Positions 9,196 through 18,989 are shown, numbered from the stretch's first letter. The stretch: 64,000 nucleotides of DNA from Streptomyces ferrugineus (GCF_015160855.1 NZ_CP063373.1:8593001-8657000); one strand, 5' to 3'. Translations and numbers: made by a program. The notes: a model not told the origin generated them from the letters alone.

Positions 9196-9370
9196 GGCGG
9201 CTCACCTCCAAGAATCCCGGGCGCGGGGGTTGGACTGTGGGGGCAGATAAATCCATGCAGCAGCCAGCAGGTTCATACCCACTATGCGCTAGTGATCATA
9301 ACTATCCGTACGTGCGCATCGATCGGCGCACAGCCGCACAAGGGGGCGCACTGGCCAATATGGTCGGGGT

Positions 9371-11491
9371 ATGACGACCGAGCCTGTCTCCTTCCCCCGA
9401 CGGCACGCCCGCACCCAGAGGTTCACCTTCGGCGCGCCGCGCGCGTTCGCGGTTGCGCCCGACGGTTCCCGTGTCGCGTTCCTGCGCTCCGCCTCGGGCA
9501 CCGACCCGGCGAGTTCGCTGTGGGTGCTCGACCCGGAGGGCGGTGAGGAGCGCGTGGCCGCCGACCCGCGCGCCCTGCTGGGCGGCACCTCGGAGGACCT
9601 CTCGCCCGAGGAGCGCGCGCGGCGCGAGCGCAGCCGCGAGGCCGGCGCCGGCATCGTCGCCCACGCCACCGACACGGCCGTCGAGTTGGCGTCTTTTGCC
9701 TTGTCAGGGCGGCTTTTCACGGCCGAGCTGCGGGCCGGCACGGCACGTGAACTCCCGGTCCCCGGGCCGGTGATCGACCCGCGCCCCTCCCCCGACGGAC
9801 GGCGCATCGCGTACGTCGCGCGGGGCGCCCTGCGGGTGGTGGGCGCCGAGGGCGACGGCGACCGTGCGCTCGCCGAACCGGAGTCGGACGGGGTGACGTA
9901 CGGACTGGCCGAGTTCATCGCGGCCGAGGAGATGGGGCGCCACCGGGGCTTTTGGTGGAGTCCGGAGTCGGACCGGCTGCTGGTGGCGCGCGCGGACGAC
10001 ACGCCGGTGAGCCGGTGGTGGATCTCCGATCCGGCGCGCCCTGAGCGCGAGCCGCGGCGGGTGCCGTATCCGGCGGCGGGAACGGCGAACGCGGACGTAC
10101 GGCTGTTCGTGATCGGGCTCGACGGGGCGCGCACGGAGGTCTCCTGGGACCGGGCGCGGTACCCGTATCTGGCGCGAGTGCACTGGTCAGCGGCGGGTGC
10201 GCCGCTGCTGCTCGTACAGGCGCGCGACCAGCGCAGCCAGCTGTTCCTGGCGGTGGATCCGGCGACCGGGGCGACCCGGATGGTGCACGCCGACGAAGAT
10301 CCACAATGGCTGGATCTTTTCCCTGGGGTGCCCTGCTGGAGCCCTTCGGGGAACCTCGTGCGCATCGCCGACGAGGGCGGCGCGCGGGTGCTCACGGTGG
10401 GCGAACGTCCGCTGACGGGACCGCAGTTGCATGTCCGCGCGGTGCTGGACGTCTCCGACGACGACGTGCTGGTCTCGGCGTCGGCGGGCGAGGCCGCGGC
10501 CGCTGCGGAGATCGGCGAAGTGCATGTGTACCGGGTGAACGAGCTGGGCGTGGAGCGGGTGTCACAGGAGCCCGGGGTGCACTCGGCGGTGCGCTCCGGG
10601 AGCGTGACGGTGCTGGTGTCCCACGCCCTTGACCGGCCCGGGGCTCAGGTCCAGGTGCTGCGCGACGGGAAGCCGATGGCGATCGTCCGTTCCTGCGCCG
10701 AAGATCCTGGTCTGACCCCGCGCGTGACCCTCACCGAGGGGGGCGCACGCCGCATCCCGTGCGCCGTGCTTATGCCTCGGGACTACGCCGGTGACACCCC
10801 GCTCCCGGTTTTGCTGGATCCCTACGGGGGACCGCACAGCTCCCGGGTGGTCGCCGCGCACAACGCCTTCCTCACCTCGCAGTGGTTCGCCGACCAGGGG
10901 TTCGCGGTGGTCGTCGCGGACGGGCGGGGCACGCCGGGACGGTCGCCGGCCTGGGAGAAGGCGATCAAGGACGACATCGCGGCGGTCGTGGTGCAGGACC
11001 AGGTCGATGCCCTGCGGGCGCTGGCCGAGCGGTTCCCGCTGGATCTGACCCGCGTCGCGATCCGCGGCTGGTCCTTCGGCGGCTATCTGGCGGGGCTCGC
11101 GGTGCTGCGCCGTCCGGACGTCTTCCACGCGGCCGTGGTCGGCGCCCCCGTCACCGATCTGCGGCTGTACGACACCCACTATCAGGAGCGCTACGTCGGG
11201 CACCCCGCGCAGCAGCCGGAGGTCTACCGGCGCAACTCGCTGATCGACGACGCGGGCCTGGTGGACCCGGCCGAGCCGCACCGCCCGATGATGATCGTCC
11301 ACGGGCTGGCGGACGACAACGTGGTCGTCGCCCACTCCCTGCGGCTGTCCTCGGCCCTGCTCGCCGCCGGACGCCCGCACGAGGTGCTGCCGCTGTCCGG
11401 GGTGACCCACATGACCCCACAGGAGGAGGTCGCGGAGAACCTGCTGCTGCTCCAGCTCGACTTCCTCAAGCGGTCGCTGGGGCCGGCCTAG
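9371..11491 (+). CDS. S9 family peptidase (dipeptidyl peptidase IV / prolyl oligopeptidase type)
   Basis: 706 residues. The N-terminal about 430 residues form the beta-propeller of DPP-IV-like enzymes, with repeated blade strands such as VLDVSDDDVLVSAS. The C-terminal alpha/beta hydrolase domain has the nucleophile S568 in GWSFGGY, the aspartate in HGLADDN (D648/D649) and H680 in SGVTHMT. No signal peptide is visible, so it probably acts in the cytoplasm on short peptides, cutting after proline or alanine. It sits tail-to-tail with oligopeptide ABC cluster 1, which makes intracellular processing of imported peptides an attractive but unproven role. Start chosen at the ATG 9371; upstream the region is divergent from the 64-residue gene. 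Confidence 0.92.
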   Translation: MTTEPVSFPRRHARTQRFTFGAPRAFAVAPDGSRVAFLRSASGTDPASSLWVLDPEGGEERVAADPRALLGGTSEDLSPEERARRERSREAGAGIVAHATDTAVELASFALSGRLFTAELRAGTARELPVPGPVIDPRPSPDGRRIAYVARGALRVVGAEGDGDRALAEPESDGVTYGLAEFIAAEEMGRHRGFWWSPESDRLLVARADDTPVSRWWISDPARPEREPRRVPYPAAGTANADVRLFVIGLDGARTEVSWDRARYPYLARVHWSAAGAPLLLVQARDQRSQLFLAVDPATGATRMVHADEDPQWLDLFPGVPCWSPSGNLVRIADEGGARVLTVGERPLTGPQLHVRAVLDVSDDDVLVSASAGEAAAAAEIGEVHVYRVNELGVERVSQEPGVHSAVRSGSVTVLVSHALDRPGAQVQVLRDGKPMAIVRSCAEDPGLTPRVTLTEGGARRIPCAVLMPRDYAGDTPLPVLLDPYGGPHSSRVVAAHNAFLTSQWFADQGFAVVVADGRGTPGRSPAWEKAIKDDIAAVVVQDQVDALRALAERFPLDLTRVAIRGWSFGGYLAGLAVLRRPDVFHAAVVGAPVTDLRLYDTHYQERYVGHPAQQPEVYRRNSLIDDAGLVDPAEPHRPMMIVHGLADDNVVVAHSLRLSSALLAAGRPHEVLPLSGVTHMTPQEEVAENLLLLQLDFLKRSLGPA

Positions 11492-11496
11492 ACAGC

Positions 11497-11532
11497 AACG
11501 GACCGGGGTGACATGGCGCACCCCGGTCCGTT
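11497..11532. terminator. Bidirectional hairpin terminator between S9 peptidase and OppF-like gene
   Basis: A 14-bp perfect stem (11497-11510 with 11519-11532) and an 8-nt loop begin 6 bp after the peptidase stop codon. It is flanked by AA and TT, so it could also stop transcription coming from the convergent ABC operon, whose stop codon lies about 110 bp away. Confidence 0.85.
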
Positions 11533-11639
11533 TACGGCACCCGCACGGCCGTACGCTGTTCAGCCTGGCGTGTCCGTATATCGGGATCGGGTCGGCTGAG
11601 TTGCCTGTGTGTTAACGCAGTTGGTGTGCGTTTGTACGG

Positions 11640-12686
11640 CTATGCCTCCGCCTCCACGGCAACCACCGGCCTCTCCTGCGCGAAGTGACACGCCGAGTCG
11701 TGCGCCGCCGGCCCGCCCGGCCCCCGGAACACCGCCGGCACCGCGAGCGGCGGCACCTCCCGCGCGCAGCGCTCCTCGGCCTTCCAGCAGCGGGTGCGGA
11801 AGCGGCAGCCGGAGGGGACGTTCGTCGGGGACGGGACGTCTCCCGCCAGGATGATGCGCTCGCGGTGTTCGCGGGCCTCCGGGTCGGGGACGGGGACCGC
11901 GGAGAGCAGCGCCTGGGTGTAGGGGTGCGTGGGGTGGTCGTAGATCTCGGCGTCCCCGCCGATCTCCACGATCCGGCCGAGGTACATCACCCCGACCCGG
12001 TCGGAGATGTGCCGGACGATGGACAGGTCGTGGGCGATGAAGACGTAGGAGAGGCCGAACTCGTTCTGCAGGCGGTCCATCAGGTTGATGACCTGGGCCT
12101 GGACGGAGACGTCGAGTGCGGAGACGGGTTCGTCGGCGACGATGACCTCGGGGCGCAGCGCCAACCCCCGTGCGATGCCGATGCGCTGGCGTTGGCCGCC
12201 GGAGAACTGGTGCGGATAGCGGTTGATGTACTCGGGGTTGAGGCCGACCACGTCCAGCAGCTCGCGCACCCGGCGGCGCCGGTCGCCCTTCGGGGCGACC
12301 TCGGGGTGGATGTCGTACGGCTCCCCGATGATGTCGCCCACCGTCATCCGGGGGTTGAGGGAGGTGTACGGGTCCTGGAAGACCATCTGGATGTTGCGGC
12401 GTACGGCCTTCAGGGCGCGGCCGGACAGTCTGGTGATGTCCTCGCCCTTGTACCTGATGGAGCCGGCCGTCGGGCGTTCCAGGTTGACCAGCATCTTGGC
12501 GACCGTCGACTTGCCGCAGCCGGACTCGCCGACGACGCCGAGGGTCTCGCCGCGGTGGAGGGTGAAGTCGACGCCGTCCACGGCCTTCACGGAGCCGATC
12601 TGTCTCTTGAAGAGGACGCCCTGGGTGAGCGGGTAGTGCTTGACGAGTCCGCGCACTTCGAGAATCGGCTCAGGCATGTCAGCCAT
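11640..12686 (-). CDS. Oligopeptide ABC importer ATPase, OppF/DppF type (cluster 1)
   Basis: 348 residues with Walker [10 protein letters not shown], signature FSGGQRQR, Walker [13 protein letters not shown] and the H-loop IAHDLS. The C-terminal oligopeptide/dipeptide transporter extension has [17 protein letters not shown], in which cysteines commonly coordinate an Fe-S cluster in this subfamily. It is the last gene of cluster 1; its ATG at 12686 has a GGAGGGA ribosome-binding site and overlaps the end of the OppD-like gene by 8 bp. It pairs with the OppD-like ATPase to energise the two permeases upstream. Confidence 0.94.
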   Translation of the reverse strand: MADMPEPILEVRGLVKHYPLTQGVLFKRQIGSVKAVDGVDFTLHRGETLGVVGESGCGKSTVAKMLVNLERPTAGSIRYKGEDITRLSGRALKAVRRNIQMVFQDPYTSLNPRMTVGDIIGEPYDIHPEVAPKGDRRRRVRELLDVVGLNPEYINRYPHQFSGGQRQRIGIARGLALRPEVIVADEPVSALDVSVQAQVINLMDRLQNEFGLSYVFIAHDLSIVRHISDRVGVMYLGRIVEIGGDAEIYDHPTHPYTQALLSAVPVPDPEAREHRERIILAGDVPSPTNVPSGCRFRTRCWKAEERCAREVPPLAVPAVFRGPGGPAAHDSACHFAQERPVVAVEAEA

Positions 12687-13662
12687 GCAGGCACTCCCTC
12701 CAGAAGTGGCAGGCGCTGCGCCGGTTGGTGTCCGTGCCGGTGACCTCGTACAGCGGGGGTTCGTCGGTGCGGCACAGGTCCTGGGCCAGGGGGCAGCGGG
12801 GGTGGAAGGCGCAGCCGGGCGGGATGTCCATGAGGTTGGGGGGCAGGCCCTCGATGGCGTAGAGCTCCTGCCCCTTCTGGTCCAGCCGGGGGATGGAGTC
12901 GAGCAGGCCCCGGGTGTACGGGTGGGCGGGTGCCTTGTAGATGTCGTGGACCGGCGCCGACTCCACGATCCGGCCCGCGTACATCACCGCGATCCGGTCG
13001 GCGACGTCCGCGACCACGCCGAGGTCGTGGGTGATCAGGACGAGGCCCATCCGGTACTCGCGCTGCAGCTCGGCGAGCAGGTCCATCACCTGGGCCTGGA
13101 CGGTGACATCGAGTGCGGTGGTCGGCTCGTCGGCGATGACGAGCGCCGGTTCGAGGGCGAGGGCCATCGCGATCATGATGCGCTGGCGCATGCCGCCGGA
13201 GAACTGGTGGGGGTACTGCCTGACGCGCTCCTCGGCGGCCGGGATGCGCACGCGGTCCATCAGTTCCACGGCCTTGGCGCGCGCGTCCTTCCTCGACATC
13301 CCCCGGTGCACGACGAACATCTCGCCGAGCTGCTCGCCCACGGAGAGCACGGGGTTGAGCGACGACAGCGCGTCCTGGAAGATCATCGCCATCTCGGCGC
13401 CGCGGACCCTGCGCCGCTCCTCCTCCTTGAGCCGCAGCAGGTCCCGCCCCTGGAAGAGGATCTCGCCGCCGGTGATCCGCCCCGGCGGCTGATCGAGAAT
13501 CCCCATCACGGCCTGCGCGGTCACCGACTTCCCGGACCCGGACTCCCCGAGCACGGCGAGCGTCTCCCCCGCGGCCACGCCGTAGTCGACGCCGTTGACG
13601 GCCTTGGCAACGCCGTCCCGGGTCCGGAACTCCACGTGCAGATCCCGCACTTCGAGCAGCAT
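12679..13662 (-). CDS. Oligopeptide ABC importer ATPase, OppD/DppD type (cluster 1)
   Basis: 327 residues from the ATG at 13662, chosen because GAGGTGA lies 8-9 nt upstream. Walker [10 protein letters not shown], signature FSGGMRQR, Walker [13 protein letters not shown] and H-loop ITHDLG are present. The C-terminal extension ([17 protein letters not shown]) has the cysteine pattern of OppD proteins. Upstream, about 190 bp separate it from the permease gene, a longer gap than elsewhere in the operon, with no gene in it. Confidence 0.94.
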   Translation of the reverse strand: MLLEVRDLHVEFRTRDGVAKAVNGVDYGVAAGETLAVLGESGSGKSVTAQAVMGILDQPPGRITGGEILFQGRDLLRLKEEERRRVRGAEMAMIFQDALSSLNPVLSVGEQLGEMFVVHRGMSRKDARAKAVELMDRVRIPAAEERVRQYPHQFSGGMRQRIMIAMALALEPALVIADEPTTALDVTVQAQVMDLLAELQREYRMGLVLITHDLGVVADVADRIAVMYAGRIVESAPVHDIYKAPAHPYTRGLLDSIPRLDQKGQELYAIEGLPPNLMDIPPGCAFHPRCPLAQDLCRTDEPPLYEVTGTDTNRRSACHFWRECLHG

Positions 13663-13849
13663 GCGGCGGCTCACCTCAATTCCGGATCGGTCCGTCGTCC
13701 GCCCGAAGGGCCGGCCCCGCGGCGCCCGGTGCGGCGAGAGTGCGTGCATGGCGTCGCGGGGCAGGCGGGACCTCGAATAGGCCCTGGGACCACCGTTCGG
13801 GCCGCGGAACCGCCCCTCACACCCCGCACCGCCGGCCCCATGACTCCCC

Positions 13850-14860
13850 TCACCTCAGCTTCGGGTCCAGGGCGTCGCGCACCGCGTCGCCGAGCATGAT
13901 GAAGGCCAGGACGGTGACGGCCAGGGCGCCGGACGGCCACAGGAGGGCGTGGGGGGCGTTGCGGACGTAGGGGGAGGCCGCCGAGATGTCGATGCCCCAG
14001 GAGACGCTCGGGGGTTTCAGGCCCACGCCGAGGTACGACAGCGTCGCCTCCAGGGCGATGTACGTGCCCAGCGCGATGGTCGCCACCACGATCACGGGGG
14101 CCACCGCGTTCGGGGCGATGTGGCGGAGCAGGAGACGGGAGTGGGAGGCGCCCAGGGCTCGGGCGGCCTGGACGTAGTCGTGCTGTTTGGCGGTGATGAC
14201 CGCGCCGCGGGCGATGCGGGAGATCTGGGGCCAGCCGAGCAGCACGATGAAGCCGACGACCGGCCAGACGCTGTTGCTCGTCACCACCGACAGCAGGACC
14301 AGGCCGCCCAGGACGACCGGGATCGCGAAGAAGACGTCGGTGATCCGGGACAGCAGCGAGTCCCACAGGCCCCCGAAGAAGCCGGCCAGCGCGCCCAGCA
14401 CCGAGCCGAGCACCGCGACCCCGAGTGTGGCGCACACGCCGACGGTGACGGACGTACGGGCGCCGTGGACGGTGCGGGTGTAGACGTCGCAGCCCTGTCC
14501 GTCGTAGCCGAAGGGATGGCCGGGTCCGGCGCCCTGCTGGGCCTTGGCGAGGTCGCACTTGAGGGGGTTGCCGGAGGCGATCGCCGAGGGCCAGAGGGCG
14601 ATCACGAGCAGAAAGAGGATGATCAGGGACGAGACGATGAAGACCGGGTTGCGGCGCAGGTCCCGCCAGGCGTCGGACCACAGGCTGCGGGCCCGTTCGG
14701 GGGCGGCGGTCGAGTCGTCGGCCGGGCCCGCGCTCCGAGGGCTCTCGGGCGCGGCGGGCGGACGCTGCTCCGGCGCCGCCACCTCGCTCGCGGCGACGCC
14801 CGTGCCGACCGGGCCGGCCCCCGGGATCGTCCCCTCGGGCGGGAACGGCTGGTCAGGCAT
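13850..14860 (-). CDS. Oligopeptide ABC importer permease, OppC/DppC type (cluster 1)
   Basis: 336 residues. The first 60 are a Pro/Ala/Glu-rich cytoplasmic tail, followed by a membrane segment and five more helices in the C-terminal binding-protein-dependent transport domain. The EAA coupling loop reads ARALGASHSRLLLRHIAPN, which docks with the ATPases. The sequence after the first helix contains the OppC-typical periplasmic loop with the HPFGYDGQGCDVYTR segment. It overlaps the DppB-type gene by 8 bp and belongs to the same operon. Confidence 0.93.
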   Translation of the reverse strand: MPDQPFPPEGTIPGAGPVGTGVAASEVAAPEQRPPAAPESPRSAGPADDSTAAPERARSLWSDAWRDLRRNPVFIVSSLIILFLLVIALWPSAIASGNPLKCDLAKAQQGAGPGHPFGYDGQGCDVYTRTVHGARTSVTVGVCATLGVAVLGSVLGALAGFFGGLWDSLLSRITDVFFAIPVVLGGLVLLSVVTSNSVWPVVGFIVLLGWPQISRIARGAVITAKQHDYVQAARALGASHSRLLLRHIAPNAVAPVIVVATIALGTYIALEATLSYLGVGLKPPSVSWGIDISAASPYVRNAPHALLWPSGALAVTVLAFIMLGDAVRDALDPKLR

Positions 14861-15776
14861 AGCGGATCCTCGGGTCGAGTACGGCGTACAGGAGGTCGAC
14901 GACCAGGTTGCACAGCAGGAAGACGAGGACCAGGACCGTCACGAAGCCGACCACGGTCTGGGTGTTCTGGCGCAGGATGCCCTGGTAGAGCTGGAAGCCG
15001 ACGCCATGGATGTTGAAGATCCGCTCGGTGACGATCGCGCCGCCCATGAGGAAGCCGATGTCGGCGCCGATGAAGGTGACGACGGGGATGAGGGAGTTGC
15101 GCAGCAGGTGCCGGGTGATGACCCGGCGTCTGGGCAGGCCCTTGGCGATGGCCGTGCGGACGTAGTCGGAGCGCCGGTTCTCCGCGATGGAGGTGCGGGT
15201 CAGACGGGTGACGTACGCGAGGGAGACCGAGGCGAGGACGAGGCCCGGGACGATCAGCTCGCCGAAGGGGGCCGCCGGGGACACGGACGGTCTGATCCAC
15301 CCCCATTCGACGCCGAGCAGGAGCTGCAGCAGCAGTCCGGTGACGAAGGTGGGGACGGAGATCACGACGAGGGTGGTGAGGAGGACGCCGGTGTCCACGG
15401 GGCGGCCGCGGCGCAGTCCGGTGAGGACGCCCAGCGTGATCCCGATGAGGATCTCGAAGACGATCGCCACGATCGTGAGCCGGATGGTGACCGGGAAGGC
15501 CGTCGACATCAGCTCGGTGACCTCCTGGCCGTTGAACGCCGTACCGAAGTCCCCGGTGAAGACGTTCCCCATGTAGGTCAGGTACTGCTGCCACACGGGC
15601 TGGTCGAGGCCGAACTCCTTGCGCAGCCGGGCCGCCGTCGCCGGGTCGCACTGCCGGTCGCCGCACAGGCCGGCGACGGGGTCGCCCATCACGTTGACCA
15701 TGAGGAAGATCAGCAGGGTGGCCCCGATGAACACCGGGACCATCTGCAGCAGGCGCCGGACGACGTACTGCCCCAT
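14853..15776 (-). CDS. Oligopeptide ABC importer permease, OppB/DppB type (cluster 1)
   Basis: 307 residues from the ATG at 15776. The N-terminus MGQYVVRRLLQMVPVF is characteristic of OppB/DppB proteins. A short extracytoplasmic region with two cysteines (AGLCGDRQC) precedes the transport domain; the EAA loop is TAIAKGLPRRRVITRHLLRN. The second half of the channel is the OppC-type protein encoded next. The start lies 7 bp after the stop of the binding-protein gene. Confidence 0.93.
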   Translation of the reverse strand: MGQYVVRRLLQMVPVFIGATLLIFLMVNVMGDPVAGLCGDRQCDPATAARLRKEFGLDQPVWQQYLTYMGNVFTGDFGTAFNGQEVTELMSTAFPVTIRLTIVAIVFEILIGITLGVLTGLRRGRPVDTGVLLTTLVVISVPTFVTGLLLQLLLGVEWGWIRPSVSPAAPFGELIVPGLVLASVSLAYVTRLTRTSIAENRRSDYVRTAIAKGLPRRRVITRHLLRNSLIPVVTFIGADIGFLMGGAIVTERIFNIHGVGFQLYQGILRQNTQTVVGFVTVLVLVFLLCNLVVDLLYAVLDPRIRYA

Positions 15777-15783
15777 GGCGGGC

Positions 15784-17409
15784 TCAGCCGACCTTGATCT
15801 GCTCGTAGACCGGGACGCTGAACGGGTTGAGGGCCACGTTCGACAGCCGCTCGGACCAGCCGGCGCTGCCGTTCTGGTACCAGAGGGGGATGGCGGCCAT
15901 ATGGTCCCGGACGACCTTCTCGGCCTCCTGGAAGGTCTCGACGGCCTTGGCGACGTCGGTCTCGGCGTTCGCCTGGTCGACGAGCCTGTCGAACTCCTCG
16001 TTGGACCACTTGCCGTCGTTGGAGGAGGCATTCGTGTAGTAGAGCGGCTGGAGGAAGTTCTGCGGCAGCGGGTAGTCCATCTGCCAGCCCGCCCGGAAGG
16101 GGCCGGAGAGCTTCTGGGTGGTGGACTTGGAGCGGAAGTCGGCGAAGGTGCCGATCGGGTTGCCCACGCAGGCCCGGTCGTTGTCCAGGGCGTTGTTGAT
16201 GGAGTTGCAGACGGCGTCCACCCACAGCTTGTGGGAGCCGGTGTCCGCGTTGTACGTGATCTTGACCTGGCCGCCGGGCAGCCCGCCGCCCTCCTCGATC
16301 AGCTTCCGCGCGGCGGCGGGGTCGTAGTCGCACCACTGACCGCACAGCCCCTCCCGGTAGCCGCCCTCGGCGCCGAGGACGGGAGAGGTCCAGTCGGTGG
16401 CCGGGGTGCGGGTCTTCTGGAAGATGGTCTCGGTGATCTGCTCACGGTCGATCGCCCGGGACAGCCCCTTGCGGACCTTGTCGGAGCCCGGCCTGTTCCA
16501 CTTCTTGTCGTAGAAGGGGAACGCCAGCGTCTGGATGATGCCGGCCGGGGTGTTCAGATACCGGTCACCGAGGTCGGCCCGGACGTTCTTCAACTGCTGG
16601 GCCGGTACGTCGTCGACGAGGTCGAGGTTGCCGGCCATGAGGTCGGTGTAGGCCGTGTTGTTGTCGGTGTAGACCTTGAGGGTGACGCCGTCGTTGCGGG
16701 CCGCGTCCTCGCCCGGGTAGGCGTCCCACCTCGCCAGCCGCATCTCGGAGCCCTTGGTGTACGACTGAACGGTGTAGGGGCCGTTGCCGACGGGCTTGGC
16801 CAGCCAGGCGGCGTGGTCGTCGAAGAACGCGCGGGGCAGCGGGACGAAGGCGTTGTAGCCGAGGGTGTCGGGGAAGCTGGAGAACTTCTGGCTGAGCCGG
16901 ACGGTGAAGGTCCGCTCGCCGGTGACCTTCAGCCCGGACATCGTCTCGGCTCTCTGCTCGCCCTTGGCCGGGTGGACCTGGTCGTAGCCGTCGATGTAGC
17001 CGAAGAAGTAGGCGTTCTTCTGGTTGTTCTTCAGGCTCGCCCCGTAGTTCCAGGCGTCCACGAAGGACTTGGCGGTCACCTTCTCGCCGTTGCTGAAGGT
17101 CCAGCCGTCCTTGACGGTGACGGTGTAGTTCTGCGAGTCGGTGGTCTCGATCTTCTCGGCGAGCACGTCCTCGGCCTCGCCGGTCTTCGGGTCGTACTGC
17201 TTCAGTCCCCGGAAGATCATGTTCAGCACCTTGCCGCCCTGCACCTCGTTGGTGTTGGCCGGCTCCAGCGGGTTCTGCGGATCGGTCCACGAGGCGCTCA
17301 GCACCGCGCCGCCCGCGCCGGCGCCGTCACCCCCGCCTCCGCAGGCGGTCGCCGCGAGCGCTACCGCCATCGCGCATGCGGCCCACCGGACGTGCGTGGC
17401 TCCACGCAT
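15784..17409 (-). CDS. Oligopeptide-binding lipoprotein, OppA type (cluster 1)
   Basis: 541 residues. A lipoprotein signal peptide ends in LAATAC, so C23 would be lipidated and anchor the protein outside the membrane. The rest is an SBP_bac_5 domain (family 5 extracellular solute-binding protein), for example GGKVLNMIFRGL, VTVKDGWTFSNGEKVTA and the WYQNGSAGWSERL ending. The ATG at 17409 has a GAGGAGG site 7 nt upstream. It is the first gene of cluster 1 and diverges from cluster 2 across a 473-bp AT-richer region. The gene order (binding protein first) differs from the bldK order in the other two clusters; in S. coelicolor I recall a similar operon next to bldK. Confidence 0.94.
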   Translation of the reverse strand: MRGATHVRWAACAMAVALAATACGGGGDGAGAGGAVLSASWTDPQNPLEPANTNEVQGGKVLNMIFRGLKQYDPKTGEAEDVLAEKIETTDSQNYTVTVKDGWTFSNGEKVTAKSFVDAWNYGASLKNNQKNAYFFGYIDGYDQVHPAKGEQRAETMSGLKVTGERTFTVRLSQKFSSFPDTLGYNAFVPLPRAFFDDHAAWLAKPVGNGPYTVQSYTKGSEMRLARWDAYPGEDAARNDGVTLKVYTDNNTAYTDLMAGNLDLVDDVPAQQLKNVRADLGDRYLNTPAGIIQTLAFPFYDKKWNRPGSDKVRKGLSRAIDREQITETIFQKTRTPATDWTSPVLGAEGGYREGLCGQWCDYDPAAARKLIEEGGGLPGGQVKITYNADTGSHKLWVDAVCNSINNALDNDRACVGNPIGTFADFRSKSTTQKLSGPFRAGWQMDYPLPQNFLQPLYYTNASSNDGKWSNEEFDRLVDQANAETDVAKAVETFQEAEKVVRDHMAAIPLWYQNGSAGWSERLSNVALNPFSVPVYEQIKVG

Positions 17410-17427
17410 GGGGTGCCTCCTCTGGCC

Positions 17428-17456
17428 CTGATCCGTTATCCGGCGCTGATCCGTTA
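17428..17456. repeat. Pair of 11-bp direct repeats CTGATCCGTTA upstream of cluster 1
   Basis: Identical copies at 17428-17438 and 17446-17456, spaced 18 bp start to start, lie about 20-45 bp upstream of the ATG of the cluster 1 lipoprotein gene. The position suits operator sites, but this is inference. Confidence 0.7.
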
Positions 17457-17547
17457 CAGGGATCCCTTACGCGCCAATATCGAGTCAAAAGGCGCATAGC
17501 GCACACGCACTCCAGCCAAAGGGGCGACACACCATCCGGATGGCCCC

Positions 17548-17581
17548 ATGGATCTTCGACACATCACGCAATGGATCTTCG
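17548..17581. repeat. Pair of 11-bp direct repeats ATGGATCTTCG
   Basis: Identical copies at 17548-17558 and 17571-17581, offset by 23 bp, roughly two helical turns. They lie in the middle of the divergent region and could be binding sites for a regulator acting on both operons. Confidence 0.7.
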
Positions 17582-17666
17582 CGATCCGATGCCGAACCGT
17601 TGGATTGCGACCTCTGGATGTACACATTTCGGTGCTGGAGCATCCGTATATCGAACTCGTTGCCCG

Positions 17667-17684
17667 ATTGGTCCAATTGGTCCG
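17667..17684. repeat. Tandem 9-bp repeat around palindromic CCAATTGG
   Basis: ATTGGTCCA directly followed by ATTGGTCCG; the junction forms the palindrome CCAATTGG. A candidate operator near the plus-strand operon. Confidence 0.6.
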
Positions 17685-17882
17685 AGTCAAGGCACGACTC
17701 GATATCGTTGCGCTACCCGCGTAGCTACGGAATGGTCAAGACAGAGTAAAGAACGCAAAGAGACAACCAAGTCGGGCGAGAATTTATTGACCTTGAATGA
17801 ATTGCGTTGAAAAAGTCCGGCGTAGCCCGTAGGGGAGCTTGCCCTGCGGAGTCATCAGACCCTCCCATGGGCCAGGAGCACC

Positions 17883-18908
17883 ATGACCCCCCCAACTCCA
17901 TCCGCGGCTGCACCGCTCGAGGCGACCGACGAGAGCGTCAAGTCGCCTTCGCCCTCCACCCCTCAGGGCAACGAGAGCCGCTCACCCGGTCGGCTGGCGT
18001 GGAACCGCTTCAAGCGGGACCGCACGGGCGTCATATCGGCGTACGTCGTGATCTTCTTCTTCGTCATCGCGATCGCCGCTCCGCTCATAGCCAAGCTGTA
18101 CGGCAAGAATCCGTACACCACGTACGCCAGCCAGCGGCCGGAGCTGCTCAACGCCTTCGCGTACCCGGCGGGTCCCAACGGCGGTATGAGCTCCGAGTTC
18201 TGGTTCGGCATCGAGCCGCAGCTCGGCCGTGACGTCTTCACCTTCCTGCTCTACGCGATCCGCACATCGCTGGGCATCGCCGTCGCCGCCACGCTGCTCA
18301 CCACCCTCCTCGGTGTGGTCATCGGCGTCACCGCGGGTTACCTCGGCGGCAAGACGGACTATCTCGTGGGCCGGATCATCGACATCCTCCTGTCGTTCCC
18401 GTCCACCCTCTTCTTCATCGCCTTCATGCCGGTCGTGTACGGGCTCTTCATCGCGCCCGACGAGGACATCCCGACCTGGCTGCGCGCCACCGGCCTGATC
18501 ATCGTGCTCTCCGCCTTCGGCTGGGCCTCCATCGCCCGTCTGCTGCGCGGCCAGGTACTCGGCCTGCGCGAGCGGGAGTTCGTCGAGGCGGCCAAGGTCA
18601 CGGGCGCATCACCGCGGCGTATCGTCTTCAAGGAGCTGCTGCCCAACCTGTGGACTCCGATCATCATCCAGTCCACCCTGATGCTCCCGGCCTTTGTGAC
18701 CGCGGAGGCGGGTCTCGCCTTCCTCGGCGTCGGCATGATCGACCCGACGCCGGACTGGGGCGTCATGATCCAGCGAGGGGCCCAGTTCTACACCGAGGAC
18801 CTCACCTTCATGCTCTTCCCGGGCCTGTCCATGGTGATCTTCGTGCTCGCGTTCAACCTCCTCGGTGACTCTGTGCGTGACGCGCTCGACCCGAAGTCAA
18901 AGCGCTGA
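17883..18908 (+). CDS. BldKA-like oligopeptide ABC permease, OppC type (cluster 2)
   Basis: 341 residues. A Pro/Ser-rich tail of about 35 residues precedes the first membrane helix (TGVISAYVVIFFFVIAIAAP), and the C-terminal transport domain carries the EAA loop EAAKVTGASPRRIVFKELLP. AGGAG lies 5 nt before the ATG. It closely resembles the first gene of cluster 3, including the KRDRTGVISAYVVIFFF segment and the FWFGIEPQLGRDVF loop (FWFGLEPGNGYDVF there). That marks clusters 2 and 3 as paralogous operons with the same gene order as bldKABCDE. It is the first gene of cluster 2. Confidence 0.92.
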   Translation: MTPPTPSAAAPLEATDESVKSPSPSTPQGNESRSPGRLAWNRFKRDRTGVISAYVVIFFFVIAIAAPLIAKLYGKNPYTTYASQRPELLNAFAYPAGPNGGMSSEFWFGIEPQLGRDVFTFLLYAIRTSLGIAVAATLLTTLLGVVIGVTAGYLGGKTDYLVGRIIDILLSFPSTLFFIAFMPVVYGLFIAPDEDIPTWLRATGLIIVLSAFGWASIARLLRGQVLGLREREFVEAAKVTGASPRRIVFKELLPNLWTPIIIQSTLMLPAFVTAEAGLAFLGVGMIDPTPDWGVMIQRGAQFYTEDLTFMLFPGLSMVIFVLAFNLLGDSVRDALDPKSKR

Positions 18909-18989
18909 CTCCGGCTCTTCAGGACCACGGCAAAGGAGCCGGGGTGCCGGAATCCGTCTCATCACTCTCTCTTTCCAAGGCAGGAAGCC

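Larger units (their letters stand above)
17410..17882. promoter_or_regulatory. Divergent regulatory region between oligopeptide clusters 1 and 2
   Basis: 473 bp without a gene, noticeably richer in A+T than the surroundings. It contains three pairs of short direct repeats (listed separately) and a small inverted repeat, CGAGTC at 17683-17688 with GACTCG at 17696-17701. It must hold promoters for both operons, but no pair of -35/-10 boxes was clear enough to report. A run rich in A and T just before 17820 is the most promoter-like stretch for the plus-strand operon. Confidence 0.65.
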
